A stretch of 64,000 nucleotides of DNA from Paenibacillus silviterrae (GTDB lineage: Bacteria > Bacillota > Bacilli > Paenibacillales > NBRC-103111), in the NCBI RefSeq assembly GCF_030167925.1, contig NZ_JASKUT010000001.1, positions 2,542,001-2,606,000 on the forward strand. Direction: 5' to 3'. Shown here piece after piece: positions 8,909-15,628 of this stretch. The translations under genes and the position numbers were made by a program. Below the pieces are notes generated by a model, which worked only from the letters and a program-made list of their open reading frames with translations, ran no database searches and was not told where the DNA came from. Every line of letters starts with the position of its first letter. Within the stretch, counting starts at the first letter, position 1.

Positions 8909-8967
8909 AAAAAATCACCTTACATCTCCTCCATGCGCCGGGCATGAAGCTTGTAAGGTGATTTTTT
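8909..8967 (-). terminator. Bidirectional terminator after the IF-3-like gene
   Basis: A perfect 16-base inverted repeat, AAAAAATCACCTTACA (8909-8924) against 8952-8967, ends in a T-run on either strand. It lies about 70 bases past the stop of the IF-3-like gene and is the intact version of the hairpin in copy 1. Confidence 0.8.
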
Positions 8968-9039
8968 CACTTTACGCGGCCGCGATGCGATGCGGTTGCG
9001 GTCGCAATCGCGCCGGTGGCCGACCGCAGCTCAATGCCG

Positions 9040-9513
9040 CTATACCGGGTCCACCTGCACCGCGGCCTGCTTGCCGCTTAGCTGAATGCCCGTCTGCTTT
9101 CGGCCTACACCGCTCAAATCCTTGAGCAGCGATTCCAACAGCTCCTTCGCCCGCACGCCTTCCTTGCCCTGCAGCTTGACGACCAAAAGCACCGCATCCC
9201 CGGAGCTAAGGATCCGTTCGGCTTGCTGCCGCTTGGTGTCATAATCGTGCTCCTCAATTTGCGTCGTGAGGCGGATTTCCTTCACCTTCGGCGCCTTCTC
9301 CCGTTTGCGGGCCTGCTGCGCCTCCTGCTTGGCTGCGCCTGCCCCGATCAGTTGGCAAGGCGGAGGGCTGCTCATGAGCGATGTGCAGACCAAGTCGACC
9401 TTGAGCTTCCTTGCCATCGCCAGCGCTTCACTTGTCGCCACTACACCCATGTCTTCCCCGTTCACACCTGTCAGAAGCACCTCGGCTGCCTTAATTTTCT
9501 CATTCATGATCAT
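9040..9513 (-). CDS. Stand-alone IF-3-like protein (divergent infC paralogue)
   Basis: The protein shows both IF-3 domains. The N-domain has NEKIKAAEVLLTGVNGEDMGVVATSEALAMA and the PPP/C-x-L-I pattern of PPVCRIMD. The C-domain has VKEIRLTTQIEEHDYDTK, the ribosome-contacting signature. It has 157 residues, short of the usual 170-180, and the linker and C-terminus are diverged. The normal infC sits before rpmI-rplT; here neither is present, so this is likely a second copy that binds the 30S subunit in some conditions or has a changed role. The start is ATG 9513 with AGAGGTG upstream; ATG 9507 is also possible. The longer open frame to 9621 lacks a ribosome site and overlaps the divergent gene. 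Confidence 0.8.
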   Translation of the reverse strand: MIMNEKIKAAEVLLTGVNGEDMGVVATSEALAMARKLKVDLVCTSLMSSPPPCQLIGAGAAKQEAQQARKREKAPKVKEIRLTTQIEEHDYDTKRQQAERILSSGDAVLLVVKLQGKEGVRAKELLESLLKDLSGVGRKQTGIQLSGKQAAVQVDPV

Positions 9514-9589
9514 TGTACACACCTCTGTCATTCCGATATAATGAACCCTATGACCATCTCCAGCCATTGAAAGAAGGAGCTGCCGACCG

Positions 9590-9895
9590 ATGAGCCGCAA
9601 GGAGCTAGAAGAAGAAATCATCCGAAATTACCAAAGAGACGAGAGCATGATGATTCTCGTCTTTGCCCAGTGGTGTGTGAATCACGACCTGGACCCGAAT
9701 GAACTGTACCGACTCGCTTATCCTCAGCAAGCGGATAATCCTGCCCTGCAGCAAGCGATAGAGCTGACGGTTCCCAAAGAGGAAGCCGGCGATATACCGG
9801 ACGACACTCTGCTCGGCGTTTTATCCTTATTCGGCAATGACGAGCTTGCCTTCGTCGTTACGAACCAAATCGCAAGGCGCCCCAAGAAGCGATAG
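9590..9895 (+). CDS. Hypothetical 101-residue acidic protein
   Basis: I do not recognise a family. The product is soluble, mostly helical in appearance, with an acidic middle (VPKEEAGDIPDDT) and a basic tail (RRPKKR). GAAGGAG lies 10 bases before the ATG, so it is very likely translated. It is divergent from the IF-3-like gene with 76 bases between the starts, and the two may share control. A role in translation is suggested only by this position. Confidence 0.65.
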   Translation: MSRKELEEEIIRNYQRDESMMILVFAQWCVNHDLDPNELYRLAYPQQADNPALQQAIELTVPKEEAGDIPDDTLLGVLSLFGNDELAFVVTNQIARRPKKR

Positions 9896-9916
9896 CCTTA
9901 CATCCCGGCGCGAGCC

Positions 9917-9953
9917 GGAATAAGCCGTCCGCCCTAAGGCTCCGGCTTATTCC
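9917..9953. terminator. Inverted repeat between convergent genes
   Basis: GGAATAAGCCG (9917-9927) pairs perfectly with 9943-9953. It overlaps the stop codon of the gene ending at 9947. There is no clear T-run, so it may be a weak terminator or a transcript-end stabiliser. Confidence 0.4.
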
Positions 9954-10243
9954 TCCGCTTCGCTGTAATGAGCCTGGCAGAAAGACCGAACGGCCTCAGC
10001 CTCCTCATCTTCCAGCTCGAAATCAAGGTACTTGTTGGTGTTTCGCTCAAGGAACTCGTATTTGACGATCCCCGCGCTCTCTTCCTCCACGCGATATACA
10101 ACCCTTAAAAAGATTCCCTGCTCCGAGTACAGTTCATCCTCTTCATCTACCTGAAGATCAAGAGTGAATTCATAACGCTTGCCGGTCAGGATGCCGAAGG
10201 GATCCTTCACGAGCTCCACACTGTATTCTGTAATTGTGAACAT
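9947..10243 (-). CDS. Conserved acidic protein, DUF6509-like
   Basis: A 98-residue soluble protein with a beta-rich pattern: FTITEYSVELVKDPFGILTGKRYEFTL, then VDEEDELYSEQGIFLRVVY, and an acidic helical C-terminus. I recall this pattern (KDPFGIL-G-RYEF and EEDELYSE) from the DUF6509 family of Bacillales, whose function is unknown. It is convergent with the 101-residue gene and monocistronic. The 190 bases upstream (10244-10433) hold no gene or recognisable leader. Confidence 0.65.
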   Translation of the reverse strand: MFTITEYSVELVKDPFGILTGKRYEFTLDLQVDEEDELYSEQGIFLRVVYRVEEESAGIVKYEFLERNTNKYLDFELEDEEAEAVRSFCQAHYSEAEE

Positions 10244-10433
10244 GCCGTCACCTGTCCTTTCCTTCGGATTTTATCCCTTTGAAACCGCAGAGTCAAGCTG
10301 CTGGCCTACACCATAAGATACATCCATCGACCGAACTCTCCAAATTGTAACGTCACCGGTCAAGCGCCTAGCCTATTCCCCTTTCATATGCTAATCCTAT
10401 CCGAGTCTACTTTTTCACAGGAGGGGATCCGCG

Positions 10434-11195
10434 TTGAGCTTGTACGGTAGAATGTACCCCTGGAGCAAGTGGAGGAAGCATGCTGCACTATGGAAGGTCG
10501 ATTCTCTTCGCACGTATTTGCCGGATACGGCAAAGCTGACACCAAGGAAGCTGCTTCAATTTCTGAAGAAATACCCCGTCGTTTTCCTGAAGCCGTGCTT
10601 TGGAGGCGGCGGCCGAGGCATCATGAAGCTGACGATGGGAAACGGTAAGGTTAAGGTTTATACGCATACGGACCGTTATGAAGTGGCCATAGATCAAATC
10701 TATTCTCATATGATCAGCAAAATAGGAAAGAAAAGCTACATCCTGCAGCAGGGCATCGATCTTATGGATTTGCAAGGAAGGCAGCTTGATTTTCGCGTGG
10801 TGCTGCTGAAGCCGGGGAAGAAGTGGAGATACATGGGAGTTATGGGCAAATGGGCCCCCTCCGGACAGATCGTAACGAATCACTGCCGGGGAGGCAGCTC
10901 GATCGGCTTAAGCCAAGCGCTGAAAAGCAGTCTGAAGCTGGAGGAGCTGAGGCAGCAAGAGCTGGAAGCCGAGCTAAGAGAGATGGGGTATCGGATTGCC
11001 GCCGCACTCGAAGCCTCCTTCCCCTTGATCACCGAGCTTGGGCTCGATATCGGAATCGACCGATACCAGAGGCTGTGGCTGATTGAAGCCAACACTAGAC
11101 CGCAGTACAATTTATTTAAGGATCATGAGGACGCTGGCCTTTATCCCCGAATTCAAAGCGTCGTCCGTCGACTTCGGCGAACAAGGAAGCGATAA
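10434..11195 (+). CDS. YheC/YheD-family ATP-grasp protein, short form
   Basis: The 253 residues cover only the ATP-grasp part of the endospore coat-associated YheC/YheD family: VFLKPCFGGGGRGI (nucleotide-binding loop), DFRVVLLKPGKKW, and LGLDIGIDRYQRLWLIEANTRPQ with the metal-binding E and N. The N-terminal beta domain of the longer members, such as the gene at 62950, is missing. The start is TTG 10434 with AGGAGGGG 7 bases upstream. The family is linked to the spore coat or cortex; the substrate is unknown. It is followed by its own terminator. Confidence 0.82.
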   Translation: MSLYGRMYPWSKWRKHAALWKVDSLRTYLPDTAKLTPRKLLQFLKKYPVVFLKPCFGGGGRGIMKLTMGNGKVKVYTHTDRYEVAIDQIYSHMISKIGKKSYILQQGIDLMDLQGRQLDFRVVLLKPGKKWRYMGVMGKWAPSGQIVTNHCRGGSSIGLSQALKSSLKLEELRQQELEAELREMGYRIAAALEASFPLITELGLDIGIDRYQRLWLIEANTRPQYNLFKDHEDAGLYPRIQSVVRRLRRTRKR

Positions 11196-11204
11196 CGCAA
11201 GAAT

Positions 11205-11236
11205 GCCCGATTCCGTGGAAGGATCGGGCCTGTTTT
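11205..11236 (+). terminator. Terminator after the short YheC/YheD gene
   Basis: GCCCGAT (11205-11211) pairs with ATCGGGC (11223-11229), followed by T5 at 11232-11236. Confidence 0.75.
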
Positions 11237-11706
11237 TATGTGGCTTTCTTGTTGAAGAACCAACAATAATACAGGTAGCATAAGTGAAATACGAACAGCA
11301 AGCTGCCCCAAGTGGCTGACCAATGCCAATGTATGTAGGTAAGAAGCTGGGTATATTTTTCTATCGGAATTTCAAGCAAAGTGATCCAGGTCGGGAAAAA
11401 GAGGGCAAACGCAAGTTTTTTCCACCAAACCGACCGGGCCGGAAAATGAAGATTGTAAAGCACACTCATCGCAGGCAAAATAAAAAACTCAAAAGTAAAG
11501 CTGGTACGAACCGCATCAGAAAAAAAACGGACAGGGTATTCAAGCAGTCCCAGCTCGACCACAAGAACACCTAAAAACCATGCAGGAGCCTGGGCAAATA
11601 AAAAGCTTACATGAACCTCTCGCATACGATTTCTGGGTATAAACAACCATAATAGCCATGCTGCGATAACACAAGACACCGCTTCAATCCCTGTTTCAAC
11701 GCTCAT
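11236..11706 (-). CDS. CBO0543-type integral membrane protein
   Basis: A 156-residue polytopic protein with about five hydrophobic segments. The C-terminal half has the pattern LEIPIEKYTQLLTYIHWHWSATW and a final LYYCWFF, which I associate with the CBO0543 family of Bacillota membrane proteins of unknown function. A PxR-type cytoplasmic loop (IPRNRMRE) follows the first segment. It is monocistronic and convergent with the YheC/YheD gene. Family assignment is from memory of the HW-W and YT motifs. Confidence 0.6.
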   Translation of the reverse strand: MSVETGIEAVSCVIAAWLLWLFIPRNRMREVHVSFLFAQAPAWFLGVLVVELGLLEYPVRFFSDAVRTSFTFEFFILPAMSVLYNLHFPARSVWWKKLAFALFFPTWITLLEIPIEKYTQLLTYIHWHWSATWGSLLFVFHLCYLYYCWFFNKKAT

Positions 11707-11825
11707 GATCTCACCCTACCCTAGTTTACGATCCTACTTTATTACCCTCTTGGGGTTTCATAGAAACATAGGAATAATAAGGAATGTAAATAAAAAATAT
11801 TTTCCTCAACTCGGCTCATCAGCGC

Positions 11826-11856
11826 TATAATATAAAGTAAGATTGAAACGTTTCAA
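11826..11856 (+). promoter_or_regulatory. Promoter -10 with LacI-family operator
   Basis: TATAAT (11826-11831) is followed 11 bases later by the perfect 14-base palindrome TTGAAACGTTTCAA (11843-11856). The palindrome has the central CG typical of LacI-family operators. It is shorter than a CcpA cre site, which has two more central bases. Its position downstream of the -10 suits repression of the DUF2264 gene. The -35 is poor. Confidence 0.6.
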
Positions 11857-11885
11857 GGAGATATCAAGAAAGGGCTGAAGGATGA

Positions 11886-13031
11886 ATGGATCAAGGTGCT
11901 CTAGACAGAAAGCAATGGATCGATTGGATGCTTCAAATCGGCGAGCCGGTGCTGGTTGCGCTAAAAGAGCGAAAATTGAAGGAAACGATGCCGGTTCAAG
12001 GGAAGCTCGACGATCGGAGAGACTATACTTATCTTGAGGCGCTGGGCCGACTGCTTTGCGGGCTTGCCCCTTGGCTGGAGGCAACAGGACTATCCGCTGA
12101 GGAAGAGGCGCAGCGAAATCGCATAGCTGAGCTCGCTCGGGAAGCCATCGATGCCGGGACCGATCCGGCTTCGCCGGATCGGATGAATTTCTCCAAGGGA
12201 GGACAGCCGATCGTTGATGCGGCCTTCTTGTCTCACGCCTTGCTGCGGGCGCCGAAGGAGCTGCTGGGCAAGCTGGACGAGCGGGTCAAGAGCAACCTGA
12301 TCGGCTGCCTAAAGGCGACCCGTACGAGAAAGCCGGTGTACAGCAATTGGCTGCTGTTCGCCGCCATGACGGAGACCGCCCTGAAGCTGCTGGGGGAGGA
12401 AGATTGGGACCCGATGCGCGTTGACTTTGCCATCAAAAAACATCATGAATGGTATTTGGGAGACGGCACCTATGGCGACGGCGTCGAATACCATCACGAT
12501 TACTACAACAGCTTCGTGATCCAGCCGATGCTTGTGGATATCCTCCTTACCATAGGCTCGGAATATCCGGACTGGGGCACTCTTACCGAAACGACTCTTC
12601 GCAGAGCCTCCCGCTATGCCGCCCAGCAGGAGCGCTGCATTTCGCCGGAAGGTACTTTCCCGCCGATCGGTCGATCGCTCGCTTACCGCTTCGGGGCCTT
12701 CCAGCTCCTGTCACAGGTTGCCCTTCAGGATCGGCTGCCGGCGGAAATTTCTCCCGCTCAGGTGCGATGCGCCTTGACAGCCGTGATACGACGCATGATG
12801 GCAGCCCCGGGAACCTTCGATGAGAGCGGCTGGCTGCGGATTGGGTTTTGCGGTGATCAGCCGGACGTCGGGGAGACCTATATTTCGACCGGCAGTCTCT
12901 ATTTATGCGCATCGGTGTTTCTTCCGTTGGGACTGCCTCCCGAGCACACCTTTTGGCAAGGGACCGCCGAGTGGACCTCACGGAAGGCTTGGTCCGGACA
13001 ATACTTCCCTATCGATACGGCCCTCAAGTAG
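11886..13031 (+). CDS. DUF2264 domain protein
   Basis: A 381-residue cytoplasmic protein with the DUF2264 layout: an early DRRDYTYLEALGRLLCGLAPWLE, then YSNWLLFAAMTE, then WYLGDGTYGDGVEYHHDYYNSFVIQPML and ISPEGTFPPIGRSLAYRFGAFQ. The family has an alpha/alpha-barrel look and often sits in polysaccharide-degradation loci. Conserved D, H and R residues suggest a glycan-active enzyme, but no reaction is established. It is monocistronic and lies behind a LacI-type operator, which fits sugar-responsive control, although no LacI gene is nearby. No signal peptide is seen. Confidence 0.8.
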   Translation: MDQGALDRKQWIDWMLQIGEPVLVALKERKLKETMPVQGKLDDRRDYTYLEALGRLLCGLAPWLEATGLSAEEEAQRNRIAELAREAIDAGTDPASPDRMNFSKGGQPIVDAAFLSHALLRAPKELLGKLDERVKSNLIGCLKATRTRKPVYSNWLLFAAMTETALKLLGEEDWDPMRVDFAIKKHHEWYLGDGTYGDGVEYHHDYYNSFVIQPMLVDILLTIGSEYPDWGTLTETTLRRASRYAAQQERCISPEGTFPPIGRSLAYRFGAFQLLSQVALQDRLPAEISPAQVRCALTAVIRRMMAAPGTFDESGWLRIGFCGDQPDVGETYISTGSLYLCASVFLPLGLPPEHTFWQGTAEWTSRKAWSGQYFPIDTALK

Positions 13032-13067
13032 AAAAAAGCACCTCGCGATTGGTTGTCGCGAGGTGCT
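13032..13067 (-). terminator. Terminator for the kinase/47-aa gene transcript
   Basis: A perfect 12-base stem (13037-13048 with 13056-13067) closes a 7-base loop. Read on the minus strand it is followed by T6 (13037-13032). The plus side has only a weak T-rich tail, so it may also end the DUF2264 transcript less efficiently. Confidence 0.85.
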
Positions 13068-13081
13068 TGCTTATGATCCGA

Positions 13082-13225
13082 TTAGGGCTCGTCTACATAT
13101 TCCTCTTTGTCTGCGATTCGATCAGCCGGTGTCTCCATTCGCCCCATAATCGAGCTTACCGATCGATCCGGATATTCGTTCTCTTCCGGAATTTCTACGC
13201 TTCGTTCCTCTTGATTTTTCGCCAT
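13082..13225 (-). CDS. Small acidic protein, 47 residues
   Basis: This short gene has a very strong ribosome site (AAGGAGG, 8 bases before ATG 13225). It encodes a hydrophilic, E/D-rich peptide starting MAKNQEERSVEIPEE and ending KEEYVDEP, with no membrane segment. It starts 86 bases after the histidine kinase stop on the same strand and ends just before a T-rich terminator, so it is probably co-transcribed with the kinase. I recognise no family. The composition suggests a disordered regulatory peptide or a spore-related small protein, which is inference only. Confidence 0.7.
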   Translation of the reverse strand: MAKNQEERSVEIPEENEYPDRSVSSIMGRMETPADRIADKEEYVDEP

Positions 13226-13310
13226 GGGTACACCTCCTTCGCTGTTGGCACCTTAGGTAGGTTCTCCCATTCCTTCTCTTGTCATTCATAACGAACAAAG
13301 GAACCGCATT

Positions 13311-15488
13311 TTAATTCAATCTCGGCAGCTTTACCTCAAAGGTTGTCCCCTCATCTACGACACTGCGGATCGTTACGCTTCCCCCATGATTCTCAATAAT
13401 ACGGTAGCTGACCATTAAGCCGAGACCGGTTCCCTTCTCCTTGGTAGAATAGAAGGGCTGGCCGATTCGATCCAGCAGCTCCCTGGGGATCCCACAACCA
13501 TGATCCGTTATGGAGACGGTCACGAACCCGTCCTCCGGCTTTACGAGAATCTCGACCGCTCCCCCCTTGGGCATGACTTCAATGGCATTTTTCAGCATAT
13601 TAATGAAAACCTGCTTAATCTGATTCTCATCACACCAAATTAGGATCTCTTCCGCCTCGAAGCAATGCCGTATGGTGACATTATTCATGTTCGCCTGACT
13701 TTCAAGCAGCAGCGTCACACTTTGCAGCGTATGAACCAAATCCTTCGATTCCATTTTCATATCCTGCGGCTTGGCCAGCACCATCAGCTCGCCAAGAATC
13801 ATTTCGATCCGAATAAACTCTTCATCCAGTATATTGAAATAAGCGTCCTTGATGCTTCCCGAACGCATAAGCTGAAAAAAACCTTTAATGGCGGTAAGCG
13901 GATTCCTAATCTCGTGTGCGATGGCCGCAGCCAGCTGCCCTGCAATCGATTGCTTCTCCGAACGAATGAGCAGCTCGTCCTTTTTCCTCTGCTCCGTAAT
14001 GTCCTTAATAATCAAATAACAGCCTACGATGTTGCCTTTAATGACAATCGGAGCGGGTGTTGCCACAACATCCAGCAGCTGCCCATGTTTATTGCGAAGC
14101 ACAATATGGGTCTCCTCGATCAGGTTGCCGCTAAGAAACTGCTTGAATCGCTCCTGCGCGAGTTTAAGGTAAGGGTCCGTTATGAAATCGGTAAAATGCA
14201 TCCCTTTCAGCTCTTCCGCCTTATAGCCGGATAAAGTCTCCGCGGCCGCGTTGCCGGAAATGATTTCTCCCAGGTGGGTCAAAGAAACGACGGCGTCCGG
14301 ATTGTACTTTTTTAATGAGGTGTACCGTTCTATGGTTTCTTCCAGCTTCTGCTCCTGTAGGATCCGATCGGTAATATCCTGCACCGTTCCGTTGATCCCG
14401 ACGATCACACCTTCAGCATTCCGCTGTTGAACCCCGCGCACATGGATATATTTCCATTGGTCGTCCTTAGCCGGCAGTCTGCACACATAATTATAATCCT
14501 CGCCGTTGAGCGCTCTCGTTACGGCGGCTTCCACCATTCCCCGATCTCCCGGATGAATGAATTGATAGTACTCCTCCAGCTTGCCGAGGAATTCACCCGG
14601 ACCCTTGCCGAAAATCCGGAAGGATTCCTCGGACCATTTGATGTGATCCCGCGAGACGTCCCACTCCCAGCTGCCGATCTTCGATATCCGCTGAGCCTCC
14701 CTCAGGCGTTCTTGACTTCTGCGCAGTTGATTTTCCATTTCCTTGCGTCTGGTTATGTCACGTCCGATCCCAATAAGCTTGGACGTTTCCCCATGTTCAT
14801 CGCGAATAATACGAATGGTGGTCTCGATCCAAACATAATGCCCCTCCTTATGCATGACCCGGCATTCGAAGGTATCCGCATCCGCGAGATTCTGCAGTGA
14901 GATGGTCTCTTTATCGTCGGGATGAAAGAAGCATATCGCCTGCTTACCCAGCATCTCCTCCGGCATGTAACCTAGCAAAGTCCGGCTCGCGGGGGAAATA
15001 AATTGAAAGGTTCCGTCCGGGGTGCTAAAGGTAATGATGTCCACGGCATTTTCCGCCAGAAGCTCATACTGATGTTGAACCGATCTCAGCTCTTGCTCCA
15101 TTACTTTACGGTCTGTAATGTCTTGAATTTGAGAAATGGTGTATAAAGGCTCTCCATCCTTGCTTCTAACAATAGAAGTACTTAACAATGCCCATACAAG
15201 ATGTCCTGACTTATGAATGTATCGTTTCTCTATGTGATAGGAAGGCAGCTGCCCGGCTACCAGCCGCTCGAAAAGCTCCGTGTCTTGATCGATATCCTGG
15301 CTGTATGTAATTTCTTGAAAGGTTACGCAGGTCAGTTCCTCCCGGGTGTATCCCAGTACTCTGCACAGCGAATCATTGACGGCGATGGAACGGCCGTCGA
15401 GCGCCACGAGCGCCATGCCTATGGCCGAATAATGAAAAGCACTATAAAATAGTTCGTCGCCTAGCAAGATAGCCTTGTTGACTTCCAT
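13311..15488 (-). CDS. Multi-PAS sensor histidine kinase, sporulation-kinase-like
   Basis: The 725-residue protein has no membrane segment. Four PAS/PAC units lie at about 12-128, 140-250, 265-375 and 390-500. Next come a HisKA domain with the phospho-accepting histidine at about 525 (AIAHEIRNPLTAIKGF) and an HATPase domain with N (NMLKNAIE), DHGCGIP and KGTGLGL boxes. This cytosolic multi-PAS layout matches Bacillus KinA/KinE-type kinases that feed the Spo0F/Spo0A relay. No response regulator is adjacent, which fits an orphan phosphorelay kinase. The exact target is inferred. Confidence 0.88.
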   Translation of the reverse strand: MEVNKAILLGDELFYSAFHYSAIGMALVALDGRSIAVNDSLCRVLGYTREELTCVTFQEITYSQDIDQDTELFERLVAGQLPSYHIEKRYIHKSGHLVWALLSTSIVRSKDGEPLYTISQIQDITDRKVMEQELRSVQHQYELLAENAVDIITFSTPDGTFQFISPASRTLLGYMPEEMLGKQAICFFHPDDKETISLQNLADADTFECRVMHKEGHYVWIETTIRIIRDEHGETSKLIGIGRDITRRKEMENQLRRSQERLREAQRISKIGSWEWDVSRDHIKWSEESFRIFGKGPGEFLGKLEEYYQFIHPGDRGMVEAAVTRALNGEDYNYVCRLPAKDDQWKYIHVRGVQQRNAEGVIVGINGTVQDITDRILQEQKLEETIERYTSLKKYNPDAVVSLTHLGEIISGNAAAETLSGYKAEELKGMHFTDFITDPYLKLAQERFKQFLSGNLIEETHIVLRNKHGQLLDVVATPAPIVIKGNIVGCYLIIKDITEQRKKDELLIRSEKQSIAGQLAAAIAHEIRNPLTAIKGFFQLMRSGSIKDAYFNILDEEFIRIEMILGELMVLAKPQDMKMESKDLVHTLQSVTLLLESQANMNNVTIRHCFEAEEILIWCDENQIKQVFINMLKNAIEVMPKGGAVEILVKPEDGFVTVSITDHGCGIPRELLDRIGQPFYSTKEKGTGLGLMVSYRIIENHGGSVTIRSVVDEGTTFEVKLPRLN

Positions 15489-15521
15489 CTACGGTCCCTC
15501 ACTTTATAAGCTCGCACAGAA

Positions 15522-15561
15522 AAGCCGGATTAGTCCGCGTGATCGCTCTCTAATCCGGCTT
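15522..15561 (-). terminator. Terminator after the phosphodiesterase-like gene
   Basis: AAGCCGGATTAG (15522-15533) pairs perfectly with 15550-15561. On the minus strand it is followed by TTTCT. It separates the gene ending at 15629 from the kinase. Confidence 0.8.
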
Positions 15562-15628
15562 GTAGGCCTCAAATCGCTTAGAATAACATACTAAATATTT
15601 TACGTTATTCCCACAATTTAGGCAATCT

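Larger units (their letters stand above)
7423..9024. repeat. Tandem duplication, copy 2, split by an insertion sequence
   Basis: Copy 2 comprises 7423-7543 and 8849-9024 and matches 7051-7349 with few differences. The insertion sequence at 7544-8848 interrupts it. The start of this copy repeats the last codons and stop of the nuclease-like gene without the rest of the gene. The end runs into the 3' flank of the IF-3-like gene. Confidence 0.82.

Noticed and set aside
10244..10433. A leader or riboswitch before the short YheC/YheD gene
   Set aside because: No conserved riboswitch core or terminator-antiterminator pair could be seen.
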